NCBI RefSeq assembly: GCF_027568575.1
Contig: NZ_JANUVP010000019.1
DNA from: Caldifermentibacillus hisashii
Lineage (GTDB): Bacteria > Bacillota > Bacilli > Bacillales > Caldibacillaceae
DNA length: 64,000 bases
Strand: one strand, 5' to 3'
Shown piece after piece: positions 9,146 through 18,521 of the stretch. Each line of letters starts with the position of its first letter. Positions within the stretch are counted from its first letter, which is position 1. The notes beneath the pieces are model-generated. The model had not been told where the DNA came from and ran no database searches. It saw nothing but the letters and a program-made list of their open reading frames with translations. The position numbers and the translations under genes were made by a program.

Positions 9146-9995
9146 AAAAATGAACCTAATCGTGGGCTGGATACTGTTTATCTTGTCTATTGGGGTTTTT
9201 TTCCTGCAAATAGGTTTTTTATTCTTTCATGAGCGACTACAATTTGAATATATAGATAATCGGCTTTTTTATGTATTTAACATGATATTTGTTATTTGTT
9301 TATTTATTGCCATACTGCTACTTTTAAACTTAGAGAAAAAGTGGAAGGTTTTTGGGGCAGTCGTTGTTTTAATATTTATGATTCCCAATATTACGATGAT
9401 TTTCCAGACAAATAAGGAGATAAAGAATATTATCAGTGTTTCGCCAAACTTTCAACATGTCCTGTCTTTAAAAGAAAATACGAAGACCGGGGAAACGTAT
9501 TACTACCGCTCCTATTTTGGTATTTTGGGACGGCCGAAAGAAAAACTGCCCTTTCAAACGAACGACCGGTTTAAAGTGGATTGGTTAACAGATGATATTG
9601 CGGCAGTAACCTATAAGGCAAAGGACAAAACTGTACATCAATATATTGGTACATATGGCGATCGTGGAACCGGCATATCTTATTATTATGTCGCAGCCCA
9701 AATTTATGGTGTTTGGGAAGGGGAAAATGCCAGAATTACAAATGAAACAGAAGGCCTATCTGTCACGGTAAATGGCAAGACAGAAATTTATAAATGGGAT
9801 CAAGTCGTCCAGTTCGGAACATTGGCGATTGTGTTAATGAAAAATAATGAAGCGGTTTGGACGATTGCCTTAAATAAAGACTTCAATGTTGAAGCTGCAG
9901 AAAAGGGAGAAACACCAGGTACCATCCTTTTGTACAAAGCAACGATGGGAAAAACGGAACCTATTCTCTTAAAGCGAATAAGTAGTTCCATGTAA
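9129..9995 (+). CDS. Hypothetical membrane protein with three N-terminal helices
   Basis: The 288-residue product has three predicted membrane helices (roughly residues 9-31, 46-66 and 72-91), followed by a soluble domain of about 190 residues rich in beta-type sequence. I do not recognise a family. The start at 9129 has GGAGGTG about 10 bases upstream and lies inside the end of the BNR-repeat gene. The two probably form one operon and the soluble domain may face the same compartment as the propeller. Confidence 0.6.
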   Translation: MKQTSKKMNLIVGWILFILSIGVFFLQIGFLFFHERLQFEYIDNRLFYVFNMIFVICLFIAILLLLNLEKKWKVFGAVVVLIFMIPNITMIFQTNKEIKNIISVSPNFQHVLSLKENTKTGETYYYRSYFGILGRPKEKLPFQTNDRFKVDWLTDDIAAVTYKAKDKTVHQYIGTYGDRGTGISYYYVAAQIYGVWEGENARITNETEGLSVTVNGKTEIYKWDQVVQFGTLAIVLMKNNEAVWTIALNKDFNVEAAEKGETPGTILLYKATMGKTEPILLKRISSSM

Positions 9996-10067
9996 TTAAG
10001 AATAATATAAAGCATGAAATAAACGATTTTTATACGATAGCATTTGTAACATAGGGGGAGAATTACT

Positions 10068-10967
10068 TTGCGGTCAGTATTAACAAAGGTAAAAAAAGTC
10101 GTTAGCTATATCATTATTATTTTATCGTTTATTACAGGAATCGCTGCGACGGCAACAGCCGAATGGGATGATCTCTTTATAAACATCTTTTTATATTTAT
10201 TATTTGGCGGATTGCCTTTTACAATCGGAATCATTATGCTTGAAGGATTAAAAGAAGGAAAGGAGAATGCGTGGGGAAAATTTCGTTTTTATACGGGAAT
10301 TTCTTTTTTAGCACCAATTCTATTAAAAATTATTGTGTATTTCAATGATAAAAACACAAACAGGATTTCTACCCCAACTGATATTTACATTACCAATTAT
10401 CAAGATTTTATCGGCTTAATTATCATTTTTACCGGATTTTATGCGTTTTGTCTGTTTATAGTGATTTATATCGTTGGGTTTAAGGTTGAAAAGGAATTGT
10501 ATATTTCACTGGTCGTAGCTTTTTTGATTAGTGCCGGATTATCGATTTATGGAAAGAATGATTATTATGCGATTAGGGAAGAAGGATTGTTTTTATCGTC
10601 AAAGGAGGAACAAATTGCCATCCCGTGGGAAGACGTAGAAAGCGTCCGAATCGAAGCAGCCCTTGTTTCGGATATTGGGAAATATTCTTCACAGGATTTT
10701 GAATGGGAGTTTATTTTTTATTTAAAGGAGCATGAGCCGGTGAAATTTAGCGGATTTGGATACGATGAGCCCAGTCTGACATACTCCCACCAAATTAAGA
10801 ATGTTATTATGGAAAATAAAATATCTATGTCTATTGATTCCATAAGTGAAAAAGAATGGGAATTTTTGGAAGTGGACATGGAAGATGATGAAATAAAACC
10901 GGACGACTTTTATAAATTGTTTCAATATAATCCGGAAACAAATGAATACTATGATATAAACTATTAA
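10068..10967 (+). CDS. Hypothetical polytopic membrane protein with PH-like C-terminal part
   Basis: The 299-residue product begins at TTG 10068, preceded by AGGGGGAG. Five or six hydrophobic segments occupy residues 10-165. The C-terminal part (IREEGLFLSSKEEQIAIPWEDVESVRIEA) has the pattern of bacterial PH-like domains of membrane proteins. No functional motif was recognised. It follows the BNR operon by about 70 bp and may share its transcript. Confidence 0.55.
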   Translation: MRSVLTKVKKVVSYIIIILSFITGIAATATAEWDDLFINIFLYLLFGGLPFTIGIIMLEGLKEGKENAWGKFRFYTGISFLAPILLKIIVYFNDKNTNRISTPTDIYITNYQDFIGLIIIFTGFYAFCLFIVIYIVGFKVEKELYISLVVAFLISAGLSIYGKNDYYAIREEGLFLSSKEEQIAIPWEDVESVRIEAALVSDIGKYSSQDFEWEFIFYLKEHEPVKFSGFGYDEPSLTYSHQIKNVIMENKISMSIDSISEKEWEFLEVDMEDDEIKPDDFYKLFQYNPETNEYYDINY

Positions 10968-10981
10968 AAACATAGAATTAT

Positions 10982-11019
10982 AGCATGTGAATGTATTTCT
11001 TGTACTTCACATGCTTTGT
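10982..11019 (+). terminator. Hairpin, probable terminator
   Basis: A perfect 10-bp stem (AGCATGTGAA / TTCACATGCT) with a 14-base loop is followed by TTTGTT, just after the gene ending at 10967. The rest of 11020-11205 contains two direct copies of TATATGTTTAAAAAGTA about 60 bp apart and no gene. Confidence 0.6.
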
Positions 11020-11205
11020 TCACATTCGTGATAAATTTTGCGCAAAACCATTTAAGTCCAAATTAGCCTATATGTTTAAAAAGTAAGGTTGAGTAGTTAA
11101 AATGAGAAATTTGAATTTACGTCCTAATTATCATTATATGTTTAAAAAGTATTAAAACATATTTTTTCAAACTGATGTATAATTGAAAAGGGCATCGGTG
11201 AAATT

Positions 11206-11233
11206 TTGATTTATCGTTTAAAAAATATACAAT
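11206..11233 (+). promoter_or_regulatory. Candidate sigma-A promoter of pit
   Basis: TTGATT and TACAAT are separated by 16 bp, about 85 bp upstream of the phosphate permease start. No PhoP box was recognised. Confidence 0.4.
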
Positions 11234-11318
11234 AATAATGTGAAAGCAGTCACAATTATGAACAAATTTTCAAAAAACGATGTGCTCAATACAAATCGTA
11301 ATTATAGTAGGTGAGAAA

Positions 11319-12371
11319 ATGTCTTTATCATTCCCAGATTTTATAACAATGATTACTAGTAATCCGATTATGCTTGTGACAGTTCTTTTGACATTAGGTG
11401 TCGTTCTTGTAAACGGGTGGACGGATGCCCCAAATGCAATCGCTACATGTGTTTCAACACGTTGCATGAGTGTTCGTCAGGCGATTATTATGGCAGCCTT
11501 AATGAATTTTTTTGGTGTAACCGTAATGACTGTTTTTAATGCAACCGTTGCTGAAACGATCTATAATATGGTCGATTTTAGCGGTGATGCCCACAATAGT
11601 ATTGTCGCTTTATGTGCAGCCATGGTGGCCATTGTTTTATGGGCTACGGGTGCTTGGTATTTTGGAATTCCAACCAGTGAGAGTCATGCTTTAATTGCCG
11701 GTTTAACCGGTGCTGCCATTGCACTTCAGGGTGGTTTAGCAGGAGTAAATGGACATGAATGGATGAAGGTTATTTACGGGCTCGTGATTTCAACTGTAAT
11801 GGGATTCGGACTTGGATTTTTTATTGTAAAAATAATCAATCGTTTATTTAAAAATGTTCCGTTAAGTAAATCAGCAAATTTTTTTCAATATGGAGAAATA
11901 TTTGCCGGTGCCGGAATGGCTTTTATGCATGGTGCACAAGATGGTCAAAAATTTATTGGTGTTTTTCTATTTGGTGTTTTTCTCTCACAAGGTGTTACAG
12001 AAGCTACCGTGTTTACGATTCCATTATGGGTGATGTTAGTTATCAGTGTGGTAATCACATTAGGGACCAGCATCGGGGGTTATCGTATCATCAAATCGGT
12101 TGGAATGAGCATGGTGAAACTGCGAAAACATGAAGGATTTGCCTCAGACCTGGCCGGTGTCATTTCACTTTTAACTGCCTCTATTTTTGGTTTGCCCGTC
12201 AGTACTACTCATACAAAAACAACAGCTATTATGGGTGTCGGCGCCTCTAAGCGCATTAGAAATGTGAACTGGGATGTTGCAAAAGAAATGATATGGGCTT
12301 GGATTTTAACTTTCCCGGGATGTGGAATCATCGGTTACTTTATGGCAAAATTGTTTATGCAAATATTTTGA
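11319..12371 (+). CDS. pit: PiT-family inorganic phosphate permease
   Basis: The 350-residue membrane protein carries both PiT signature repeats: GWTDAPNAIATCVSTR near the N-terminus and PVSTTHTKTTAIMGVGASKR near the C-terminus. The half-repeat GIPTSESHALIAGLTGAAIA also fits. PiT proteins import metal-phosphate complexes with protons. The start at 11319 has TAGGTGAG upstream; an ATG at 11280 lacks a ribosome-binding site. A weak hairpin (CAAATG/CATTTG, 12372-12391) follows the stop codon. It stands alone; there is no adjacent PhoU-like (DUF47) gene, which often precedes pit in Bacilli. Confidence 0.9.
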   Translation: MSLSFPDFITMITSNPIMLVTVLLTLGVVLVNGWTDAPNAIATCVSTRCMSVRQAIIMAALMNFFGVTVMTVFNATVAETIYNMVDFSGDAHNSIVALCAAMVAIVLWATGAWYFGIPTSESHALIAGLTGAAIALQGGLAGVNGHEWMKVIYGLVISTVMGFGLGFFIVKIINRLFKNVPLSKSANFFQYGEIFAGAGMAFMHGAQDGQKFIGVFLFGVFLSQGVTEATVFTIPLWVMLVISVVITLGTSIGGYRIIKSVGMSMVKLRKHEGFASDLAGVISLLTASIFGLPVSTTHTKTTAIMGVGASKRIRNVNWDVAKEMIWAWILTFPGCGIIGYFMAKLFMQIF

Positions 12372-12464
12372 CAAATGATTTATCGCATTTGGGTTTAGAA
12401 AGTGACTGGAAGATCATACAGCAGATGTGTTCAACTCGATTTGCCTCGTAAAAAAGCGAAATAT

Positions 12465-12505
12465 AAAAAAAGCCAATACCTTGAGTGTTTCAAAGCATTG
12501 ACTTT
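12465..12505 (-). terminator. Terminator of tRNA-Leu
   Basis: On the minus strand a 10-bp stem (AAGTCAATGC / GTATTGGCTT, with two G-U pairs) is followed by TTTTTTT, 20 bp past the tRNA 3' end. Confidence 0.7.
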
Positions 12506-12525
12506 AGTAGTTTTCCAAAAATAAA

Positions 12526-12609
12526 TGCGGATAGGGAGACTCGAACTCCCACGCCGGTTAAGGCATATGAACCTGAATCATACGTGTCTGCCAATTCCAC
12601 CATATCCGC
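12526..12609 (-). tRNA. tRNA-Leu (anticodon CAG)
   Basis: An 84-base class II tRNA folds on the minus strand. The acceptor arm is GCGGATA/TATCCGC with discriminator A, the D arm contains GTGGAATTGGCAGAC, and the anticodon arm is TATGA-TTCAGGT-TCATA, giving CAG, which reads CUG. A long variable arm and GGGAG-TTCGAGT-CTCCC follow. The CCA end is not encoded. Confidence 0.95.
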
Positions 12610-12664
12610 AAAATCAAAAAATCTAAAACATCAACGACAAAGACAGAAACAACGAACAAAATTT

Positions 12665-12693
12665 ATTATATATCTAAGGAAAGGAATTTTCAA
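12665..12693 (-). promoter_or_regulatory. Sigma-A promoter of tRNA-Leu
   Basis: On the minus strand TTGAAA and TATAAT are separated by exactly 17 bp, about 56 bp upstream of the mature tRNA 5' end. Confidence 0.7.
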
Positions 12694-12812
12694 GTACCGA
12701 AAAATGCCAAATTGTCGATCTCGCTTGTCCGTGTTGGGTACGTTTCAATGTTTTCCTACGACCTTGAAAAATATTTTTCCCTTCCAGAAAGATGATCGTC
12801 TTATCATTTTAA

Positions 12813-12853
12813 TAAAAGGTTCCAAGGAAGAGACCGGGTACCCGATCCCTTGG
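12813..12853 (-). terminator. Terminator of HAD gene
   Basis: On the minus strand CCAAGG...CCTTGG encloses GATCGGG-TA-CCCGGTC, followed by AACCTTTTATT, right after the HAD gene stop codon. Confidence 0.6.
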
Positions 12854-12858
12854 TTCAA

Positions 12859-13434
12859 TTACATTGATAAGCCTTCTAAAACTTGAGGAAAATTTTTGTA
12901 TGATGATAAATGAAAGTCGGCTTCTTCATTTTCATTTTGAAATAAACAAGTTGGAATACCCAATTCTTTTGCCGGTATAATGTCCAATGCCCGATCCCCA
13001 ATAACGAGGTCAATTCCGTACTTGTCATGAACGTAGGCATAGGATGCGACATGGGGTTTGCGTGGAAAGCCATCTTCCTCAGGGCAAACAATTTCTTGGA
13101 AGTAATGATCCATTTTCCAATGTTTTAATAGGCGTAAAGTAGATTTTCTAAATCGATGGGTAACAATGATATTTTTATCTGCCATTTTTAAAACATCTTC
13201 CACAAAAGGAAACGGTTTTTTGTCCTCATCTTTAAACTGTAAATCAATTTTTTGATATTCTTGCCGTTTGTCTTCGGAAATTCCGTAATGTTTGAAAGCT
13301 TGTTTGGAATCTTTTTTTAACCAGCGGATAAGTTCATCCTCATTGATTTGCTTTCCGGCGAGTTTTTGAAAAGAAGCCATTAATTTCGGGTATGTATCAA
13401 ATAAAGTTCCGTCTAAATCCCATAATATATTCAC
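12859..13434 (-). CDS. HAD-superfamily hydrolase (phosphoglycolate phosphatase-like)
   Basis: The 191-residue product carries the HAD motifs: motif I WDLDGTLFDTY near the N-terminus (both Asp present), motif II IVTHR, the motif III lysine in FPRKPHVA, and motif IV GDRALDI. A helical cap of about 70 residues lies between motifs I and II, as in subfamily IA enzymes such as phosphoglycolate phosphatase. Substrate unknown. The start is GTG 13434, 6 bases after GGAGGTAA; an ATG at 13473 is less well placed. It is a single-gene unit. Confidence 0.8.
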   Translation of the reverse strand: MNILWDLDGTLFDTYPKLMASFQKLAGKQINEDELIRWLKKDSKQAFKHYGISEDKRQEYQKIDLQFKDEDKKPFPFVEDVLKMADKNIIVTHRFRKSTLRLLKHWKMDHYFQEIVCPEEDGFPRKPHVASYAYVHDKYGIDLVIGDRALDIIPAKELGIPTCLFQNENEEADFHLSSYKNFPQVLEGLSM

Positions 13435-13581
13435 CGAGTTACCTCCGAGTTGATTTAAATAATGTTTTCCCATATGTTTATTGTAAGCAAATCCATAGTT
13501 TTCGACAAGTGGATGAGGAATGCCTGCATGGATATTGATTTTCCTTTGTTGAAATGAAGAAGCCTGATGCTTAAACGAAAT

Positions 13582-13608
13582 CAGTGGAGGATAGCGCTTC
13601 CCCCACTG
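13582..13608 (-). terminator. Hairpin, probable terminator of chemoreceptor fusion gene
   Basis: On the minus strand CAGTGGGGGA pairs with TCCTCCACTG (one G-U) around a 7-base loop, followed by ATTTCGTTT. Confidence 0.55.
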
Positions 13609-13618
13609 AAGTGCCCCT

Positions 13619-15679
13619 TTATTTCGATATAGCGTTAATGTTTGTTTTATTAATTATAAACGTGCTTAACAGGTCATTTTCCTTAATATGTTTTCCGGCT
13701 TCCAGATCAAAAATTTTCTTAACAGCTAATTCCGCAAATAGTCTTTGTCTTTGGGAGACAACGGCATCGAGAACACCTTGTTTGATCGCTTGTAAATTGA
13801 CCGGATTGTCATCAAAACCGATAAATTTTTTATTTGAAATGTCATGTTTTTCGGCATAAAGCATAGCGACTGTTCCAAAATCACTGTCAACCCCTGCAGC
13901 AAGGTCGAAACCACCGCATGTTTTAACGATTTTCTCGAAATCCTTCACCCGCTCTTGATTATCGAAGAAACCGGATTGCTCACCAACAACTTTAATATTA
14001 GGGTATTTTGCTAAAACATCGTATACACCTTTCACCCGTAATTTTAAATTTTCCTGATTGATGTTGGTTGCACTCAAAATAACCTTACCACTTCCGCCAA
14101 GTTGTTTGACAATCAAATTCGCTAAGTTTTTCCCTGCTTCATAATTGTCGGTACCGATAAAGCTAATTCGTTTACTGTTAGGGATATCTGCATCCACACA
14201 AATGGTTTTAATTTGCTCACGATACAAATCATCAATAACAGGTGCAAGGCTTTTTTGCTCGGAAGGTATGATAATTAAATAATCCAATCCTTCCTTTTTT
14301 ACATCATTAATCATTTGAATTTGCTCCGACTTATCAAAGCGATTCATGAATTTAGCGGTAAAATGAAAACCGTATTTCTTCGCTGCTTTTTCTCCGTTTT
14401 CTATCATCAGTTCCGTAAAAGGATGCCCCTTTTGCAAATTGCTGATAAAAGCAATTTTTTTAGTAGTTTTTGTTCTTTTGTCAACCCGATAATTATGAAT
14501 GGATTTCTCAACTTCTACCACTACTTGTTGTAATTGTTTCGATAAGTCTAGTAAAATTTCATTGGATTGTTTTTGCTGCATGCTTAAGGTGGCAGCTTCT
14601 TGCGTTGAAGCGGCGGATTGTTGGGCGATGGCGGCAATACTATTAATCGCATCAATTAAGTTATCTTTCGTGTCATTTAACACATTCATATGTCCACGAA
14701 TATTATTTTGGTCATTGATTAAATCAAGTACATTTGTATCAAATTGATCAAAGACTTGATTGACTTCTTCAAACGATTGCTGTTGAATTTCAAACTTTTG
14801 ATTAGTCGATTCAACCGATTGAATAATTGCATTGATTTTTTCCTTTAAGTTATCCAATATTTTACCAATTTCTGAAGCTGAATTGTAGCTTTGATCCGAT
14901 AGTTTCCTGATTTCGCTGGAGACGACAGAAAAACCTCTTCCAGCTTCACCGGCTCTTGCAGCTTCAATTTGCGCATTCAAGGATAATAAGTTCGTTTGTG
15001 AAGCGATATCAGTAATAACAGCAGTAATTGTGTTAATTTGTGAAAGACTGTCTTTTAACAGTTCGATCGTTTCAAAAACTTGATTAATTTCTTCCTTTGT
15101 ACTGTTTCCGGATTCGATTGTTTTTTCCAGACTAAGATTTCCTTGTTCTGTTAATTTTTGTAAAATATTAATCCGGTTTTGCATCGTATCAACTGCTTGT
15201 AACACATTTTGAAATCTTGTTGCCAATTCTGTTGTCATTTTACTGCCTTTTTCAGCATCTTCCGCTTGTTGCTGGGCCCCTTGAGATACGGTGAGATTAA
15301 CTTCCGCCATTAAATTGGATTGTTTCGTTGAGTCACTTGCTGTATCAATAACCACATCGGTTAGTTTTTGAATTTCCTCGATCGATTCTTGAAAATCACG
15401 AATCGTTTTCGTAAACACATCCAAAATATATGACAAATGATGGTTATTCATAGGTTCAAGATTTTTCTTATTCTGATCCTGTAAATCTCCTTCTTTAATA
15501 AATTCAGCTAATATTTTTGAATGGTCTTGTTTACGTGATTGAAGAAGATAAATGAGGATAACGCCAATGATTCCTAATGATAATAAAATATTTCCCGCTA
15601 TAGGGTAAAATAGTTGTAGGATAAGAGCAACTATTAAAACAATAGTTAAAGCCAACAGTTGTTTTTTTATGGATGTCAC
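13619..15679 (-). CDS. Methyl-accepting chemotaxis protein with C-terminal sugar-binding-protein domain
   Basis: The 686-residue product starts at GTG 15679 (AAGGAG 9 bases upstream). Two adjacent N-terminal membrane helices (about 7-24 and 28-47) leave almost no extracellular loop. A methyl-accepting signalling domain follows with the hairpin tip SQTNLLSLNAQIEAARAGE (about 228-246). From about residue 408 it becomes a periplasmic-binding-protein type 1 domain of the ribose-binding class (KIAFISNLQKGHPFTELM, YLIIIPSEQKSLAPVIDD, SFIGTDNYEAGKNLA, FIGFDDNPVNLQAIKQGV). Both ends are therefore predicted to be cytoplasmic, so the sugar-binding module would sample an internal ligand. There is no HAMP domain between membrane and signalling parts. 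It lies next to the LytTR system but on the opposite strand. Confidence 0.85.
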   Translation of the reverse strand: MTSIKKQLLALTIVLIVALILQLFYPIAGNILLSLGIIGVILIYLLQSRKQDHSKILAEFIKEGDLQDQNKKNLEPMNNHHLSYILDVFTKTIRDFQESIEEIQKLTDVVIDTASDSTKQSNLMAEVNLTVSQGAQQQAEDAEKGSKMTTELATRFQNVLQAVDTMQNRINILQKLTEQGNLSLEKTIESGNSTKEEINQVFETIELLKDSLSQINTITAVITDIASQTNLLSLNAQIEAARAGEAGRGFSVVSSEIRKLSDQSYNSASEIGKILDNLKEKINAIIQSVESTNQKFEIQQQSFEEVNQVFDQFDTNVLDLINDQNNIRGHMNVLNDTKDNLIDAINSIAAIAQQSAASTQEAATLSMQQKQSNEILLDLSKQLQQVVVEVEKSIHNYRVDKRTKTTKKIAFISNLQKGHPFTELMIENGEKAAKKYGFHFTAKFMNRFDKSEQIQMINDVKKEGLDYLIIIPSEQKSLAPVIDDLYREQIKTICVDADIPNSKRISFIGTDNYEAGKNLANLIVKQLGGSGKVILSATNINQENLKLRVKGVYDVLAKYPNIKVVGEQSGFFDNQERVKDFEKIVKTCGGFDLAAGVDSDFGTVAMLYAEKHDISNKKFIGFDDNPVNLQAIKQGVLDAVVSQRQRLFAELAVKKIFDLEAGKHIKENDLLSTFIINKTNINAISK

Positions 15680-15727
15680 ATAGACCAACTCCTTGAAATG
15701 TTTAATCAATAATGTAAAGCTATTTTT

Positions 15728-15741
15728 GCGAAGCGCTTTCA
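15728..15741 (-). promoter_or_regulatory. Candidate cre-like site (CcpA)
   Basis: GCGAAGCGCTTTCA matches 11 of 14 positions of the symmetric cre core TGAAAGCGCTTTCA and lies about 50 bp upstream of the chemoreceptor-fusion start. The position suits catabolite control of a sugar sensor, but the left half is degenerate. Confidence 0.35.
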
Positions 15742-16130
15742 AATCACTATAAGCATATATTACCATATTTATTTCTTTATAAGGTGACAATTTCTAACAT
15801 ATTTTTTGCATTTTCTGGAATTGTAAAAATCATCAATACTGTTTTATCTATGTAAATGGGGCAATTTCCGAAAATCTATCTATTTTGTCGGCGAGACCAC
15901 CCACACGTCTTTAGGATGCGATACCCAATTAAAATTTTGCAATACTAGATTTGGCGTAACTAGAATCATTATAGTAGGCCGTTTGTATTAAAAATGACGG
16001 TGTGCTATAGTTACATTAAAAAAGAAATTTTCCTTATTTATTTTTGGTGAGTATTGAAAAGGCTTGCTATTTTTGTCACTTCCGTTAAATTGAAATGTCC
16101 ATCCGAAACTAAAGTGAGAGGGAGTTAGGA
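15742..16130. other. Divergent intergenic region
   Basis: About 390 bp lie between the leftward chemoreceptor fusion and the rightward LytTR gene. The sequence is AT-rich. I searched it for the LytTR direct repeat found further downstream and saw no clear copy, so autoregulation of the regulator is not supported. Confidence 0.4.
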
Positions 16131-16841
16131 ATGATACGGATTGCCATCGTTGAGGATGATCATAATTATAAAGAACAGTTAATTGACTTTCTTCATAAGT
16201 TTAAACAAGAACAAGGTGAAACAATTTCAATTGAAACTTATAATGATGGAGATGAAATCGTTGAAAACTATCATGCCCAATATGACATCATTTTAATGGA
16301 TGTACAAATGCAATTTATGGACGGGATGTCAGCGGCAGAGGAAATAAGAAAAATAGATTCCGAAGTTGTTATCATTTTTATCACGAATTTGGCCCAATAT
16401 GCGATTAAAGGGTATGCTGTGGACGCTTTGGACTATATTTTAAAACCGATTTCCTATTTTCAGTTTTCACAACGATTAACTCGGGCGATTGAGCGAATGA
16501 AAAAAAGAGAAGCCCAATTTATTACTGTACGAATCAAAGGAGGAGTACGGCGATTTCAAGTTTCTGATATTTATTATATTGAAAGCTTTGGACATCAATT
16601 AATCTTTTATACAAAAGAAGGCGAGTTCACCTCATCCGGAACGATGAAAGATTTAGAAAAGGAATTGGCTGACTTTCATTTCTTTCGGGGCAATAAAGGT
16701 TATTTAATAAACTTAGCTCATGTTGAAGGAATGAATGAAAACTGTGCCGTTGTTAGAGGGAAGGATCTTTTGATCAGCCGTCCAAGAAGGAAAGCATTCA
16801 TGGAAGCGTTAGCTAATTATTGGGGCGAGGTGATTAAATGA
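16131..16841 (+). CDS. LytTR-family response regulator
   Basis: The 236-residue product has a receiver domain with the acidic pocket ED9-D10 and phosphoacceptor D57 (DIILMDVQM), and the conserved Lys in YILKPISYF. From about residue 135 a LytTR DNA-binding domain follows (VRIKGGVRRFQVSDIYYIES; FFRGNKGYLINLAHV). LytTR regulators bind pairs of 9-bp direct repeats with a 21-bp period; two such pairs are present downstream at 18279 and 20518. The start at 16131 has GAGGGAG upstream, and the gene overlaps the kinase by 4 bp. The strongest inference for its targets is the chemoreceptor and the GH3 operon. Confidence 0.9.
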   Translation: MIRIAIVEDDHNYKEQLIDFLHKFKQEQGETISIETYNDGDEIVENYHAQYDIILMDVQMQFMDGMSAAEEIRKIDSEVVIIFITNLAQYAIKGYAVDALDYILKPISYFQFSQRLTRAIERMKKREAQFITVRIKGGVRRFQVSDIYYIESFGHQLIFYTKEGEFTSSGTMKDLEKELADFHFFRGNKGYLINLAHVEGMNENCAVVRGKDLLISRPRRKAFMEALANYWGEVIK

Positions 16842-18160
16842 CTAATGTCATTCCGGATATACCGAGAATCTATACAGCCTTGGCCGAATGGATGGCCTGC
16901 CTCATTTATATCTCATTATTAAAAAAGCGATTAACCGGTTGGAAACTGATAACATTTTCCGTTTGTACACTATTCATCCAATCTATTTTTTTAGTTATAA
17001 CGAGAGATTTACCGATTGTTTTTTGGATTCCGTGTATGATCATGGCAATCGGTATGATGCTTTTTTTCATTTTTTTTAGTTGTGATATTACGATTTTTGA
17101 AGCAGGTTATTTTAGCGTAAGAGCATTTGTCGCTGCAGAACTGATTGCTTCTTTGGAATGGCAAGTGCATTTCTTTTTTTGGAATGCAGAAAAAGCGACT
17201 TTGCCAATGGAATTACTATTATTATTTGCCATCTATGGAGTAGCATTTTTATTCATTTGGTTTCTGGAAAAACGTCAAGTTCCGATTGATGGAAAATTAA
17301 ATATAAGACTGCACGAATTATGGTCAACGGTTGTGATCGGGGCGGCCGTCTTTGCCATGAGTAATTTAAGTTTCATAACGACGAGAACACCGTTTAGTGG
17401 GCAATATGCGCAAGAAATCTTTAACATTCGTACATTGGTAGATTTAGGTGGATTTGCCATTCTTTACGCTTACCATATTCAATTAAATGAATTACGCGTC
17501 AGACATGAATTAAAAGCAGTGCAAAATATTTTGCAAAATCAGTTTGTTCAATATCAACAATCAAAAGAAAGTATTGAAATGATCAATTTTAAATACCACG
17601 ACTTAAAAAACCAAATTATTGCGCTTAAAGCAGAAAAAGATGCAGATAAGCGCAATGAGTTTTTAACAAAAATGGAGAATGACATTAAGCTGTACGAGGC
17701 ACAAAATAAAACGGGGAATCATGTATTAGATACATTGTTAACCAGTAAAAATATGAATTGTATGAAAAACGGGATTACGCTAACCTGTGTAGCAGACGGA
17801 ACATTACTGAATTTCATGGATGTCGTCGATATTTGTACGATTTTCGGAAATGCGCTCGATAATGCAATTGAATACGAACAAAAAATAGCTGATAAAGAAA
17901 AACGATTAATCCATGTTTCTGTTTTTGCACAAAAGGGATTTTTGATGATTCGTATTGAAAATTATTTCGAAGGCGAGCTCAAGCTTGAAGGGGACTTGCC
18001 GGTCACGACAAAAAAGGATACGTTTAATCATGGTTACGGGCTGAAAAGTATTCGCTATGCGGTTCAGAAGTATGGCGGTGTCGTTAGTGTAGATCAAAAA
18101 GATCATTGGTTTGAACTAAAGATCCTCATACCTTTGAAAAACGAAAAATCGGATCTTTGA
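16838..18160 (+). CDS. GHKL-type sensor histidine kinase (AgrC/HPK10-like)
   Basis: The 440-residue product has six or seven membrane helices over about residues 1-215. A coiled region follows, then the phosphoacceptor H254 in NFKYHDLKNQI, the N box NALDNAIEYEQ and a G box HGYGLKSIRYA. This arrangement is that of HPK10 kinases, which partner LytTR regulators and often sense peptides or envelope signals through the polytopic domain. No peptide gene was found nearby. The last codons and the downstream terminator reappear, decayed, 2240 bp further on. Confidence 0.88.
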   Translation: MTNVIPDIPRIYTALAEWMACLIYISLLKKRLTGWKLITFSVCTLFIQSIFLVITRDLPIVFWIPCMIMAIGMMLFFIFFSCDITIFEAGYFSVRAFVAAELIASLEWQVHFFFWNAEKATLPMELLLLFAIYGVAFLFIWFLEKRQVPIDGKLNIRLHELWSTVVIGAAVFAMSNLSFITTRTPFSGQYAQEIFNIRTLVDLGGFAILYAYHIQLNELRVRHELKAVQNILQNQFVQYQQSKESIEMINFKYHDLKNQIIALKAEKDADKRNEFLTKMENDIKLYEAQNKTGNHVLDTLLTSKNMNCMKNGITLTCVADGTLLNFMDVVDICTIFGNALDNAIEYEQKIADKEKRLIHVSVFAQKGFLMIRIENYFEGELKLEGDLPVTTKKDTFNHGYGLKSIRYAVQKYGGVVSVDQKDHWFELKILIPLKNEKSDL

Positions 18161-18172
18161 AAGAATTTTCAT

Positions 18173-18208
18173 GGCTTGGATAAGACTCAGTGTCAATCCA
18201 GGCCTTTT
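18173..18208 (+). terminator. Terminator of the LytTR/kinase operon (copy 1)
   Basis: GGCTTGGAT pairs with ATCCAGGCC (one G-U) and encloses an inner GAC/GTC stem; TTTT follows. A near-identical hairpin occurs at 20413. Confidence 0.8.
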
Positions 18209-18278
18209 CTATTTAAAAAGGCTCTTTTATCGTCCAGCAGCATTCGGTCAAGATTTTTTCAAAAAAGGAAATGCAATA

Positions 18279-18308
18279 ACAGTTTGTGCAAAAAAATGAA
18301 CAGTTTAT
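18279..18308 (+). promoter_or_regulatory. LytTR-type direct-repeat operator (chemoreceptor promoter)
   Basis: ACAGTTTGT at 18279-18287 and ACAGTTTAT at 18300-18308 are direct repeats with a 21-bp period. They match the published LytTR consensus form (W-M-M-GTT-N-R-K, two copies 12-13 bp apart). The site lies about 210 bp upstream of the chemoreceptor start. A second pair is at 20518. Confidence 0.7.
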
Positions 18309-18521
18309 GCAACGTATTTTTACAAACAAAATAACATGATAACATTTGACTATGTTTTAATGTCGGCAATAGTTGCGGCTATCCTAATCAGACCGGATAA
18401 GCTTAATAGAAACGAACTACTTTCCAATTAATTTCCAGCTATATAAAATGGGACTTCTATCTCTATGCTGAATCCTTTAGGTCATATTGTCCTTAAATTA
18501 AATATTTGGAGGTAATTATCA

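Noticed and set aside
12485..12886. Plus-strand open frame of 133 codons
   Set aside because: It runs antisense through the tRNA-Leu gene, its promoter and a terminator.
15960..16010. Possible LytTR repeat (GCCGTTTGT...) before the regulator gene
   Set aside because: The second half-site at the 21-bp position does not match; autoregulation is not supported.
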